From contig NZ_JAAAPN010000006.1 of NCBI RefSeq assembly GCF_009909205.1, positions 1 through 64,000 of the forward strand: a stretch of DNA of 64,000 bases, in the 5' to 3' direction. Below the pieces are notes generated by a model that did not search any database, was not told the DNA's origin, and was given only the letters and a program-made list of their open reading frames with translations. This document shows positions 1-8,079 of this stretch, piece by piece. How positions within the stretch are numbered: the first letter of the stretch is position 1; the number at the start of each line of letters is the position of its first letter. This DNA comes from Aquabacterium fontiphilum. Its GTDB lineage: Bacteria > Pseudomonadota > Gammaproteobacteria > Burkholderiales > Burkholderiaceae_C. Position numbers and translations under genes: made by a program.

Positions 1-365
1 TCTGCCGGCGTGACGACCAGAATGGGGTCGCTGCCGTCGGCCGTGGCCTGCAGCGCCGCCAGCGTCACGGCCGGCGCGGTGTTGCGGCCGGCGGGCTCCA
101 GCAGCAGCGACGAAGGCTCGCCCTTCAACTCGCGCAGCTGGTCGAGCACCAGAAAGCGGTGCTCTTCGTTGCCGACGATGCAGGGCTTGCTCACCGCGAT
201 GTCGTCTGCCGCCAGCGCCTGCAGGCGCAGGTGGGCTTGCTGGAACAGGCTCTGGTTGCCCTCCAGCACCAGAAACTGCTTGGGATACAGTGCGCGGGAC
301 AGCGGCCACAGGCGGGTCCCTGAACCGCCGGCCATGATCACGGGAAGAATGCTGATTTCGGACAT
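1..365 (-). CDS. manC: mannose-1-phosphate guanylyltransferase, 5' part (gene runs off the window)
   Basis: The minus-strand frame begins with ATG at 365 and stays open to base 1, giving about 121 N-terminal residues. They start MSEISILPVIMAGG and continue with the signature GGSGTRLWPLSR, then YPKQF and the later motif PAGRNTAPA. These are characteristic of the type II GDP-mannose pyrophosphorylases (ManC/XanB/AlgA N-terminal domain). These enzymes make GDP-mannose from mannose 1-phosphate and GTP. The C-terminal part, and any fused phosphomannose isomerase domain, lies outside the window. It follows the nucleotidyltransferase at 428-1531 on the same strand with a gap of 62 bases, so the two may be co-transcribed. 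GDP-mannose would also be the precursor of the GDP-fucose branch suggested by the gene at 58784-59719. Confidence 0.88.
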   Translation of the reverse strand, partial: MSEISILPVIMAGGSGTRLWPLSRALYPKQFLVLEGNQSLFQQAHLRLQALAADDIAVSKPCIVGNEEHRFLVLDQLRELKGEPSSLLLEPAGRNTAPAVTLAALQATADGSDPILVVTPA

Positions 366-427
366 CGATACTGCGAAACTGCAAACCCGACCGGGCTACG
401 CCTCTTGTGCCGGGTGGTTGGTGAAAC

Positions 428-1531
428 TCAAGCGCGCGCGTCGCCCCACCTCAGCGAGGTGGATTCGTCACCCTGGTATGTGGTCTTGCCATTGCGGTCA
501 ACCACATACTGCGGCGACGCCACCACTTCCATGAAGGTGGTGCCTTCGCTCACGCGGGTGTAATCAAACAGCACGCTGCGCACGACCTTGCTGCCCTTGC
601 GCAGGCAGCTGCCATGGCCGATCCAGGCGGGGCCTTCGATCTTCACGCCCGCCTCGACGCAGCTGCCAGAGCCGATGTAGACGGGGCCGGTGATGTCGAC
701 TGAATCCCAGTCGACCCGGGTGCCCAGGCCCACCCATACGCCCGGTCGAACCTCTTTGCCGGGCATGTCCATTTGGGCGACTTCACCGCGCAGCACGCGC
801 TGGCACACAGCCCAGTAATCGGCCACGCGGCCGATGTCGATCCAGTTGAAATGACGGCTCTGGGCATAGAACGGCAGGCCTTGCTGCACCAGCATGGGAA
901 ACAGCTGGCTGCCGATATCGAACTCTTGGCCCGGCGGCACCATTTCGAGCACAGCCGGCTCGAAGATGTAGATGCCCGTGCTGGCGAGCTGGCTCTTGGC
1001 TTCTTCAGGCGAGGGCTTCTCCTGGAAGGAGGTCACCTTGCCATCGTTGCCAGCCACGACAATGCCGTAGTTCTTGACCTGATCCAGCGGCACCTCCAGC
1101 GTCACGACACTGGCCATGGCCTGCTTCTTCTTGTGTTCGAAGAGGGCGGCGTTCAGGTCCAGATCGATGATGGCGTCGCCACACAGCACGATGGTGGTGT
1201 CATCAAAGAAGCCGCTGAAGTCTTGAATGCGCCGCATGCCGCCGGCCGAGCCCATGGGCTTGGGCACGATTTCGCCGTGTTCGCGCACGCCTTCGTACGA
1301 GTAGCCAATCTGGACGCCCCAGCGGTGACCATCACCAAAGTAGTTCTCGATCTTCCAGTGGTTGAAGGCGACGTTGACCATGATCTCTTTGACGCCGTAG
1401 CGCGCCAGATGCTCGATGATGTACTCCATCACCGGCTTGCCCAGGATGGGCACCATGGGCTTGGGGGTCTGCTTGGTCAACGGGCGGACGCGGGTCCCCT
1501 GCCCCGCCGCCAGAATCATTGCTTTTGCCAT
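428..1531 (-). CDS. sugar-phosphate nucleotidyltransferase with left-handed beta-helix tail
   Basis: The protein is 367 residues long from the ATG at 1531. I prefer this start to in-frame codons up to 1570 because the nucleotidyltransferase fold begins at once with MAKAMILAAGQGTRVRPLT. The N-terminal domain shows the GxGTRxxPLT pyrophosphorylase signature, KPMVPILGKPVMEY, the metal-site region LCGDAIIDLDL and the EKP motif (FQEKPSPEE). The last third (IGSGSCVEAGV, IGHGSCLRKGS) is hexapeptide-repeat-like. This architecture fits mannose-1-phosphate guanylyltransferase or glucose-1-phosphate nucleotidyltransferase-like NDP-sugar synthases; the exact sugar cannot be read from the sequence. It lies upstream of manC on the same strand and divergent from the rhamnose operon. 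Confidence 0.8.
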   Translation of the reverse strand: MAKAMILAAGQGTRVRPLTKQTPKPMVPILGKPVMEYIIEHLARYGVKEIMVNVAFNHWKIENYFGDGHRWGVQIGYSYEGVREHGEIVPKPMGSAGGMRRIQDFSGFFDDTTIVLCGDAIIDLDLNAALFEHKKKQAMASVVTLEVPLDQVKNYGIVVAGNDGKVTSFQEKPSPEEAKSQLASTGIYIFEPAVLEMVPPGQEFDIGSQLFPMLVQQGLPFYAQSRHFNWIDIGRVADYWAVCQRVLRGEVAQMDMPGKEVRPGVWVGLGTRVDWDSVDITGPVYIGSGSCVEAGVKIEGPAWIGHGSCLRKGSKVVRSVLFDYTRVSEGTTFMEVVASPQYVVDRNGKTTYQGDESTSLRWGDARA

Positions 1532-1610
1532 TTGGTTTCTTGTGTACTGCAGCCTGACGCGCATCATCATGCATCAACAGCGCGTCCGTGTGGAACGAAT
1601 CTAGCTAGCT

Positions 1611-1626
1611 TCCCCCAATCAGGGGA
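1611..1626. promoter_or_regulatory. palindrome TCCCC-N6-GGGGA in divergent promoter region
   Basis: Between the divergent start codons at 1531 and 1720 lies a perfect inverted repeat with 5-base arms TCCCC and GGGGA separated by CAATCA. Similar CCCC/GGGG dyads occur before several other genes of the surface cluster. It could be an operator for a LuxR/NarL-type helix-turn-helix regulator. This is inference from symmetry and location only. Confidence 0.25.
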
Positions 1627-1719
1627 CGCTCGGTTACCTGACGTCTTGCTGTCACCTTGGAGGGACCGCAAGCACGCATAATCGAATAGCTCTCGGTTTA
1701 GCGGTTTGCAATTTCAATC

Positions 1720-2802
1720 ATGATCCTCATTACAGGTGGCGCCGGTTTCATCGGCGGAAATTTTGTCCATCATTGGTTCGAGCGTCAGCAGAAATCGGGC
1801 CTGCCCCCTGAACAGGTGGTAGTGTTCGACAAGCTGACCTACGCGGGCAATCCGCAGACCATCTCTGAACACCTGCAATCAGGGCGCGCCACACTGGTGC
1901 ACGCCGACATCGCGGACCGCGAGGCCGTGCGCGCCGCCCTGGCCCGGTACAAGCCCCGCGCCATCCTGCACTTCGCAGCAGAAAGCCATGTGGATCGCTC
2001 CATCCACGGGCCCGGCGAGTTCATTCACACCAACATGGTCGGCACCTTCAGCCTGCTGGAAGAAGCCCGCGCCTACTGGGGGGCCATGAACGAGGCAGAC
2101 AAGGCTGCCTTTCGCTTCCTGCACGTGAGCACCGATGAGGTGTATGGCTCGCTCGAAGCCGACGACGCCGCCTTCAGCGAGACCACGCCTTACGCGCCCA
2201 ACAGCCCGTATTCGGCCAGCAAGGCGGGCAGCGACCACTTGGTGCGGGCCTATCACCACACGTATGGCTTACCGACGCTCACCACGAATTGCAGCAACAA
2301 CTACGGGCCCTATCACTTCCCTGAGAAGCTGATCCCGCTGATGATCCTCAACGCACTGGAGGGCAAGCCCCTGCCGGTGTATGGGGACGGGCTCAACATC
2401 CGCGACTGGCTGTATGTGCGCGATCACTGCGAGGCGATCTGCCAGGTGCTGGAGAAAGGCCGCACGGGCGAAACCTACAACGTGGGCGGCATCAACGAAA
2501 TCAAGAACATCGATGTGGTGACCACCATCTGCCGCAAGCTCGACGAGCTGCGCCCCAAGGCGGATGGCAGCAAATATGAGGCCCAGATCACCTACGTCGC
2601 CGACCGGCCCGGCCACGACCGTCGTTATGCGATCGACCCGCGCAAGATCCAGCGTGAGATTGGCTGGAGCCCGGCCGAGACGTTTGAGTCGGGCATCAAC
2701 AAGACGATTCAATGGTTTCTGGACAACACCGAATGGGTGAACGCGGTGCGCTCGGGCGCCTACCGTGAGTGGCTGGACCGCAACTACGCGGGGCGCGCAT
2801 GA
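1720..2802 (+). CDS. rfbB: dTDP-glucose 4,6-dehydratase
   Basis: This 360-residue protein converts dTDP-D-glucose to dTDP-4-keto-6-deoxy-D-glucose, the second step of dTDP-L-rhamnose synthesis. It starts with the Rossmann motif [15 protein letters not shown]. It has [15 protein letters not shown], the catalytic region STDEVYGSL (Thr-Asp-Glu), the [15 protein letters not shown] motif holding the Tyr-x3-Lys pair, and [17 protein letters not shown]. All are typical of RmlB, and the length is normal. It is the first gene of an rfbB-rfbD-rfbA-rfbC operon and its stop overlaps the rfbD start by 4 bases. Confidence 0.97.
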   Translation: MILITGGAGFIGGNFVHHWFERQQKSGLPPEQVVVFDKLTYAGNPQTISEHLQSGRATLVHADIADREAVRAALARYKPRAILHFAAESHVDRSIHGPGEFIHTNMVGTFSLLEEARAYWGAMNEADKAAFRFLHVSTDEVYGSLEADDAAFSETTPYAPNSPYSASKAGSDHLVRAYHHTYGLPTLTTNCSNNYGPYHFPEKLIPLMILNALEGKPLPVYGDGLNIRDWLYVRDHCEAICQVLEKGRTGETYNVGGINEIKNIDVVTTICRKLDELRPKADGSKYEAQITYVADRPGHDRRYAIDPRKIQREIGWSPAETFESGINKTIQWFLDNTEWVNAVRSGAYREWLDRNYAGRA

Positions 2803-3710
2803 AGATCCTGCTGTTGGGCAAGGGCGGCCAGGTGGGATGGGAGCTGCAGCGCGCGCTGGCGCCGCTGGGCGAGTTGGTGGCGCATGACCTGGACACGGCC
2901 GATTTCACGCAGCCCGAGGAGGTGGCCGCGTTGGTGAGGCAGGTGCAGCCCGATGTGATCGTGAACGCCGCGGCGCACACGGCCGTGGACAGAGCCGAAA
3001 GCGAACCCGAGCTGGCGCAGCTGATCAACGCCGACACGCCCGGCCGCGTGGCGCGCGAGGCTGCGGCGCTGGGTGCCTTGATGGTGCACTACAGCACCGA
3101 CTACGTGTTTGCAGGCTCGGGCACGCACGCCCGCGCAGAAGACGAGCCCACGGCGCCCATGAGCGTGTATGGCCGCACCAAGCTGGCGGGCGAGCAGGCC
3201 ATCGTGGCCAGTGGCTGCCGCCACCTGATCTTTCGCACGAGCTGGGTCTATGCCGCACGCGGGGGCAACTTCGCCAAGACCATGCTGAAGCTGGCGGCCG
3301 AGCGCGATGCGCTGCGGGTGATCAACGACCAGGTGGGCGCACCCACAGGGGCCGATCTGCTGGCCGACGTGACGGCGCATGCTATCCGCGCGGTGCAGGG
3401 CGTGGGGGGCATGGTGCGGGCACAGCGCCGCGACGAGCTTCTGGGCCTGTATCACTTGGTGGCTGCAGGCGAGACCAACTGGCACGCCTACGCCACGCAT
3501 GTGATCGAGTGGGCCCGCGCGCAGGGGCTGCCGATCAAGGTGGCACGTGAGGCGATTGCGGCCGTGCCGACCACTGAATACCCGACGCCCGCCGCGCGGC
3601 CGCTGAACTCGCGGCTGGACACGCGCAAGCTGCAGCAGGCCTTTGGCCTGACGCTGCCGCACTGGCAGGCCGGCGTGGACCGCATGCTGACCGAGATTTC
3701 AGGGAGATAG
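2799..3710 (+). CDS. rfbD: dTDP-4-dehydrorhamnose reductase
   Basis: This 303-residue protein catalyses the last step of dTDP-L-rhamnose synthesis, NAD(P)H reduction of dTDP-4-keto-L-rhamnose. The ATG at 2799 overlaps the rfbB stop (ATGA), and the protein begins [16 protein letters not shown], the RmlD Rossmann signature. Further family motifs are [26 protein letters not shown], the catalytic stretch [11 protein letters not shown] (Tyr-x3-Lys) and [14 protein letters not shown]. It lies 4 bases before rfbA, so translation of the operon is tightly coupled. Confidence 0.97.
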   Translation: MKILLLGKGGQVGWELQRALAPLGELVAHDLDTADFTQPEEVAALVRQVQPDVIVNAAAHTAVDRAESEPELAQLINADTPGRVAREAAALGALMVHYSTDYVFAGSGTHARAEDEPTAPMSVYGRTKLAGEQAIVASGCRHLIFRTSWVYAARGGNFAKTMLKLAAERDALRVINDQVGAPTGADLLADVTAHAIRAVQGVGGMVRAQRRDELLGLYHLVAAGETNWHAYATHVIEWARAQGLPIKVAREAIAAVPTTEYPTPAARPLNSRLDTRKLQQAFGLTLPHWQAGVDRMLTEISGR

Positions 3711-3714
3711 AAAC

Positions 3715-4608
3715 ATGACCACCCCACTTCAACGCAAGGGCATCATCCTGGCCGGGGGCTCAGGCACCCGCCTGCACCCCGCCACCCTGGCCATCAGCAA
3801 GCAGCTGCTGCCGGTGTATGACAAGCCCATGGTGTATTACCCGCTGAGCACGCTGATGCTGGCAGGCATACGCGACATCCTGATCATCAGCACGCCGCAA
3901 GACACGCCGCGCTTTGAGGCGCTGTTGGGCGACGGCAGCCGCTGGGGGCTGAACCTGCAGTATTGCGTGCAGCCCAGCCCGGATGGCCTGGCGCAGGCCT
4001 TCATCCTGGGGCGCGAGTTCATTGGCGACCACCCCAGCGCACTGGTTTTGGGCGACAACATCTTCTACGGCCACGACTTCGCGCAGCTGCTCAAGCGTGC
4101 GGCGAGCCAGCCCACAGGCGCCAGCGTGTTCGCTTATCACGTGCACGACCCCGAGCGTTATGGCGTGGTCGAGTTCGACGCGAAGCAGCGCGCGCTGAGC
4201 ATTGAAGAAAAGCCCAAAGTGCCCAAGAGCAACTATGCCGTGACGGGCCTGTATTTTTACGACAACCAGGTGTGCGACATCGCGGCCAGCATCAAGCCCA
4301 GCCCGCGCGGCGAGCTGGAGATCACCGATGTGAACGCGACCTACCTGAAGCTGCAGCAGCTGAGCGTGGAGATCATGGGCCGCGGCTACGCCTGGCTGGA
4401 CACCGGCACGCACGACAGCCTGATGGAGGCCGGCCAGTTCATCGCCACGCTGGAAAAGCGCCAGGGCCTGAAGGTGGCCTGCCCGGAAGAGATCGCCTAC
4501 CGCGCGGGTTGGATCGGGGCGGAACAGGTTCAGCGCCTGGCCGAGCCCATGCTGAAAAACGGCTATGGGCAATACCTGATGAAGGTGCTCAACGAGAAAG
4601 TGTATTGA
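3715..4608 (+). CDS. rfbA: glucose-1-phosphate thymidylyltransferase
   Basis: The 297-residue protein forms dTDP-glucose from dTTP and glucose 1-phosphate, the entry step of the rhamnose pathway. It shows [17 protein letters not shown] with the nucleotide-binding G-x-[27 protein letters not shown], the metal-ligand region [13 protein letters not shown] and the EKP motif [22 protein letters not shown]. All are diagnostic of RmlA, and the length is normal. It sits between rfbD and rfbC with short gaps of 4 and 9 bases. Confidence 0.97.
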   Translation: MTTPLQRKGIILAGGSGTRLHPATLAISKQLLPVYDKPMVYYPLSTLMLAGIRDILIISTPQDTPRFEALLGDGSRWGLNLQYCVQPSPDGLAQAFILGREFIGDHPSALVLGDNIFYGHDFAQLLKRAASQPTGASVFAYHVHDPERYGVVEFDAKQRALSIEEKPKVPKSNYAVTGLYFYDNQVCDIAASIKPSPRGELEITDVNATYLKLQQLSVEIMGRGYAWLDTGTHDSLMEAGQFIATLEKRQGLKVACPEEIAYRAGWIGAEQVQRLAEPMLKNGYGQYLMKVLNEKVY

Positions 4609-4617
4609 GGCGCCGCC

Positions 4618-5178
4618 ATGAAGTTGATTCAAACCGCCCTGCCCGATGTGGTGATCATTGAGCCCCAGGTGTTTGGCGACGAACGCGGCTGGTTCATGGA
4701 GAGCTTCAACCAGCAGCGCTTCGAGGCCCGGCTGAGCGAGCTGGGCCTGCCGCTGCCCCGGCCCTTCGTACAAGACAACCATTCATGCAGCCAGGCCGGC
4801 GTGTTGCGCGGGCTGCATTACCAGCGCGCCCCCCATGCGCAGGGCAAGCTAGTGCGCGTGGTCAAGGGCCGCGCGTTTGACGTGGCCGTGGACATTCGCC
4901 CCGGCTCGCCCACCTTTGGACAATGGGCCGGCGTGGAGCTGACGGCCGCCAACCACCGCCAACTGTGGGTGCCCGAAGGGTTTGCCCACGGCTTTGTGGC
5001 GCTGGAAGACGACACGCACTTTCTCTACAAGACGACCGACTACTACGCCAAGGACTGCGAAGCCAGCATCGCCTGGAACGACCCGGCCATCGGCATTGAT
5101 TGGCCGCTGGCCGGGCTGACGGTGAAGCTGGCGCCCAAGGACGAGCAGGCGCCGGTGTTGGCTCAGGCGGTGTTGTAA
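4618..5178 (+). CDS. rfbC: dTDP-4-dehydrorhamnose 3,5-epimerase
   Basis: This 186-residue cupin-type enzyme epimerises dTDP-4-keto-6-deoxyglucose at C3 and C5. Family motifs are visible in order: DERGWFMESFNQQRF, FVQDNHSCSQAGVLRGLHYQ with the catalytic His of the GLHYQ segment, GRAFDVAVDIRPGSPTFG, and VPEGFAHGFVAL followed by YKTTDYYAKDCEASIAWNDP. It is the final gene of the dTDP-rhamnose operon. It ends 3 bases before the stop codon of a convergent PEP-CTERM gene, with no obvious intervening terminator. Confidence 0.97.
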   Translation: MKLIQTALPDVVIIEPQVFGDERGWFMESFNQQRFEARLSELGLPLPRPFVQDNHSCSQAGVLRGLHYQRAPHAQGKLVRVVKGRAFDVAVDIRPGSPTFGQWAGVELTAANHRQLWVPEGFAHGFVALEDDTHFLYKTTDYYAKDCEASIAWNDPAIGIDWPLAGLTVKLAPKDEQAPVLAQAVL

Positions 5179-5181
5179 GGC

Positions 5182-6048
5182 TCAGGCGCGCCGGCGCCGA
5201 GCCGCCACCGAGCCCAGGACGCCTAGCCCGGTCAGCGCCTGAACGTAGCTCGTTGCTTCAGGAATGGGAGTGACGTTGGCATCGACCGTGACCACCCTGG
5301 CGTCAAGCGTCAAAAAGCCTCGGACCGCCGCCCCGGTATGGTTATGGAGCGACTCGGAGAACTGCCCACTGACAGAAACGGTGGGTGATTCCCCCGGCAG
5401 GTTGAACGCAACGGCCTCTTTGTTCAGAAAGAATTGGTCGCTGCCTGGGAACGGCCCAGCACCAGGAAAGAAAATCGTCCCCCTCAGAGAGAACATCGCA
5501 GCCGCTTCGTCATACAGGAAGCCCACTGGCGCTACCTCAACATTGGCCATCAGGCTGTAGCTCGCTTCGACGATCATGGTCGTGTTGGCGCTCAACGTGA
5601 AGGCGCCGCCCCAGTCCGGGCGCATGCTGGCTTCGGCATACGCTGCATCATGGATGCTGGACTGAATGCTGACTGTCGAGAAAGCCGAGAGCTGGACGGA
5701 ATCCGCCGTGACCGCTGCCGACGAGTTGGCACGGCTGACGGTGGCGTCGGCCGCATTGGGCGCAAGAAAAATGCCTTGAAAAGTGCCGCGGTCGAGCGCG
5801 TCATCCGACTCGGATCCGTCATCATGAAAGTACCGCGCCACGGTGTAGACATAGGTGCCGTGACCTCTGCCGGACGAATCAATGAACGTGAGGGAAGGCG
5901 AAATGCCATCGGTCAGGTCCGTATCGACAAGCGTGATGCTGAAACCAGTGATGGTCAGGTTGGCCGTTGAGGCCGCGTGAGCGGCTCCGGACGAGGCCAG
6001 GATGGCCAGGCTCGCCGCGATGGCGAGTGCAGAAAGACGTTGCATCAT
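5182..6048 (-). CDS. PEP-CTERM protein, tandem paralogue 1 (PEA variant)
   Basis: The 288-residue protein has an N-terminal signal peptide (hydrophobic ALAIAASLAILASSGAAHAA). It ends with a PEP-CTERM-type sorting signal: PIPEATSY, then a hydrophobic stretch ALTGLGVLGSV, then the basic tail ARRRRA. The signal carries Ala in place of the third Pro, and ALTGLG rather than the usual ALAGLG. The mature part has no Cys and is rich in Ser, Thr and Ala. It shares an opening pattern (ITGFSITLVDTDLTDGISPS) and later AFNLPG with the next two genes, so the three are paralogues. It is presumably secreted and processed by exosortase B (34302-35201). Its biochemical function is unknown. Confidence 0.85.
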   Translation of the reverse strand: MMQRLSALAIAASLAILASSGAAHAASTANLTITGFSITLVDTDLTDGISPSLTFIDSSGRGHGTYVYTVARYFHDDGSESDDALDRGTFQGIFLAPNAADATVSRANSSAAVTADSVQLSAFSTVSIQSSIHDAAYAEASMRPDWGGAFTLSANTTMIVEASYSLMANVEVAPVGFLYDEAAAMFSLRGTIFFPGAGPFPGSDQFFLNKEAVAFNLPGESPTVSVSGQFSESLHNHTGAAVRGFLTLDARVVTVDANVTPIPEATSYVQALTGLGVLGSVAARRRRA

Positions 6049-6063
6049 GAGATCACCCCGAGG

Positions 6064-6100
6064 TTGAGTTAGGTTGACTGCGCCGGGAAACCTAACTCAA
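6064..6100 (-). promoter_or_regulatory. perfect 12-bp inverted repeat in the leader of PEP-CTERM gene 1
   Basis: The arms TTGAGTTAGGTT (6064-6075) and AACCTAACTCAA (6089-6100) are exactly complementary and enclose 13 bases. The element lies 16 bases upstream of the start codon at 6048 and 44 bases after the stop of the preceding paralogue. There is no U-tract on the transcribed strand, so it is not a standard intrinsic terminator. It could be an mRNA stabilising or processing hairpin, or a protein-binding operator. Confidence 0.6.
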
Positions 6101-6144
6101 TGGGGGTGAACTGACAAGCGATGAGTGGGCGTGCCTGACGCCGA

Positions 6145-7002
6145 TCAGCCTCTGAAGCGCCGAGCCACCGCCAAGCCGCCAAGGCCCGCCAACATCAACG
6201 CCCACGTGGATGGCTCGGGGATGGGCGCTGCCGATGACACGTAGGCGAACGATTCAAGGCTCATGCTCAGATAGCCAGTCAGAGCCGACGCGGTGTTGTT
6301 TGCCAGCGCGACAGAAAAGCTCCCGGCAAAGGCATCGACGGGGATGGCCCAGGGATGGTTTGACGCGGACGCAGACGCAGACGCTCCACCCTCGAACGAT
6401 TGCATGTCGTCCGGATGCTCAAGCCACCCCGAGTAGTCAAAGTTAGCCAAAGCCAAGTCTGGCGAGCGGCCCTGCTCGCCAAAGTTCATGACTGACGCCC
6501 GCAGCTGGTATGTGCCTTCAAAGGTCACAAGCGTGTTGGGCCCGAGCTCAAACGAGTTGGACAACACGAGAGGTAAAACCCACGCGCGGGCCGAAGCGGA
6601 ATCGAACGGGTCGGCGGGGTTGGCGTCATGGATCACTGTGACGCTGGCCCGCATGGTCGAATCGGTGGCGCTGGCGTTTGCAGCGAGGGATCCCAGTGCA
6701 GCGTTGGCGTCACCAGGTGACAAGAACCCGTTCCCCCAAAACTGGCGAGCCTGGCGGTCCTCCAGAACGCCTGAGTCGCTGTACAAGACCGTTTCGGTGC
6801 TGAAACGCGTGGCTGGCGCGCGCCCGAATAGTCCGATGAAGCGGATGGAAGGCGCAATGCCATCCAGCGGATCCAGATCAGTCAGCTGGATGCTGAACGA
6901 CTCGAGCGTTGCGGTTGCGGCGGCCGTGGCCGCGAATCCATGAACCGGCACCAGCAGTGCGAGGACTGACGCAAGACTAAAAATGGTGCGACGAACTTTC
7001 AT
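6145..7002 (-). CDS. PEP-CTERM protein, tandem paralogue 2
   Basis: The protein is 285 residues from the ATG at 7002, chosen because it opens a clear signal peptide (MKVRRTIFSLASVLALLVPVHGFA). A purine-rich Shine-Dalgarno (GGGGAG) lies just upstream. It ends in a canonical sorting signal, PIPEPSTWALMLAGLGGLAVARRFRG. The mature region has no Cys and shares LESFSIQLTDLDPLDGIAPSIRF with its two neighbours. Its substrate or partner is unknown. By family knowledge it is anchored or released at the cell surface by an exosortase. It is the middle gene of the tandem set and is flanked by hairpins on both sides. Confidence 0.88.
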   Translation of the reverse strand: MKVRRTIFSLASVLALLVPVHGFAATAAATATLESFSIQLTDLDPLDGIAPSIRFIGLFGRAPATRFSTETVLYSDSGVLEDRQARQFWGNGFLSPGDANAALGSLAANASATDSTMRASVTVIHDANPADPFDSASARAWVLPLVLSNSFELGPNTLVTFEGTYQLRASVMNFGEQGRSPDLALANFDYSGWLEHPDDMQSFEGGASASASASNHPWAIPVDAFAGSFSVALANNTASALTGYLSMSLESFAYVSSAAPIPEPSTWALMLAGLGGLAVARRFRG

Positions 7003-7022
7003 GTGTGTCTCCCCTGATGCTT

Positions 7023-7042
7023 GGCCCGCTTCGAGGCGGGCC
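7023..7042 (-). promoter_or_regulatory. hairpin GGCCCGC-N6-GCGGGCC before PEP-CTERM gene 2
   Basis: A perfect 7-base-pair stem with a 6-base loop ends 21 bases upstream of the start codon at 7002. It lies between paralogues 3 and 2 and has no U-run, so it more likely controls mRNA processing or translation than termination. Confidence 0.45.
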
Positions 7043-7055
7043 GGTTTGTTGTTGC

Positions 7056-7072
7056 CAGCGGCTGAGCCGCTG
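7056..7072 (-). terminator. hairpin CAGCGGC-N3-GCCGCTG after PEP-CTERM gene 3
   Basis: A perfect 7-base-pair stem with a 3-base loop lies 10 bases beyond the stop codon of the gene ending at 7082 (minus strand). It is followed by an A-rich rather than U-rich stretch. It could be a weak or Rho-assisted terminator, or an mRNA 3'-end protector within the tandem set. Confidence 0.4.
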
Positions 7073-7081
7073 ACAGCCTGA

Positions 7082-7927
7082 TTAGACCTTGCGGCGGCGG
7101 GCAACGGCCAGACCAACCACACTCAAGCCAGCCAAGGCGAGGGCGTAGGTTTCAGCCTCGGGCACCGGGGTGACGCTGTCGTGGACGGCGACGCCGGCAT
7201 ACAGGTAAAGCCGGCCGGTCATGCTTTCGCTGGATCCGTTGAAGAGTGAGCCAAAGACCTGGCCGCTCGCTGCGTCAGTGCGCTCGTATCCAGGAATGTT
7301 GAAAGCAACGGCCGTTTCGCTTGCGTTGAACCACTGGTTGTTCACGCCGTCAGACATGTAAGCCTGCACGAAGACCGAGGCCGATGCAGAGTCGAAAGCG
7401 AAGCTGTACTCGTCGACGTAATCGTCGCCGACAGATGCGTAGAGGCTATAGCTTGCGCTCACCAGCATGATGGTGTTGGCGCTGAGCACGAACTGCATGT
7501 CGCCCCAGTGCGGGCCGAACGCGGCATTGGCTTGCGAATAGTCGTATGTGCCTGTGCCAACGGCTTGGGCGTAGGCCAGGAGCGCAATCGAGTCGTTGCC
7601 CACTTGAGCGGACGCATTGGCCTGGCCGACCGCCACGCTCGCAGAGAAGGGAGACAGCAAGGCCCCCGACGCGCCGTCCGCCCATTGGGAATCGGATTCG
7701 ATGTTCCAGCCGGAGATGGTGGAAGCGTTGGCGTTGACGTAGCTGCCCAACCCCATGTTGTACGGGTCGGTGAAGCTGATTGACGGGGCAATGCCGTCAA
7801 AGGGATTGGTGTCGATCAGCGTGATGGTGAAACTGGAAACGGAGGCACTTGCGACGGCTGCCGCATTGGCGGCGCCGGCACAGGCCAGGGATGCAGCGAG
7901 GGCTGCGCATGCGAATCGGATCTTCAT
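7082..7927 (-). CDS. PEP-CTERM protein, tandem paralogue 3 (PEA variant)
   Basis: The protein has 281 residues with a signal peptide (KIRFACAALAASLACAGAANA) and a C-terminal sorting signal reading VTPVPEAETY, then ALALAGLSVVGLAVARRRKV. Ala replaces the final Pro of the PEP motif. The two Cys residues are in the signal peptide only; the mature chain is Cys-free. It shares SSFTITLIDTNPFDGIAPSISF and AVAFNIPG with paralogues 1 and 2. As the promoter-proximal gene of the tandem set it is probably the most strongly expressed. It is divergent from the membrane protein at 8080. No enzymatic motif is visible. Confidence 0.87.
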   Translation of the reverse strand: MKIRFACAALAASLACAGAANAAAVASASVSSFTITLIDTNPFDGIAPSISFTDPYNMGLGSYVNANASTISGWNIESDSQWADGASGALLSPFSASVAVGQANASAQVGNDSIALLAYAQAVGTGTYDYSQANAAFGPHWGDMQFVLSANTIMLVSASYSLYASVGDDYVDEYSFAFDSASASVFVQAYMSDGVNNQWFNASETAVAFNIPGYERTDAASGQVFGSLFNGSSESMTGRLYLYAGVAVHDSVTPVPEAETYALALAGLSVVGLAVARRRKV

Positions 7928-8079
7928 GGGCTCACCTGAATGTAAAAGTTAATGGACGCAAGGCTTGGTAACGCGCAACAGAGTGTATTCATCCGGCCCT
8001 GGACCCACCATGCGGTTAACGACAGGCATCCCCCCCAGGACGCGGGGGAAAACAAGCCAGGGCAGCGATAATCCCGCCC

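Noticed and set aside
10-534. Plus-strand open frame at the window start
   Set aside because: The opposite strand encodes the conserved start of manC; the plus frame is its shadow.
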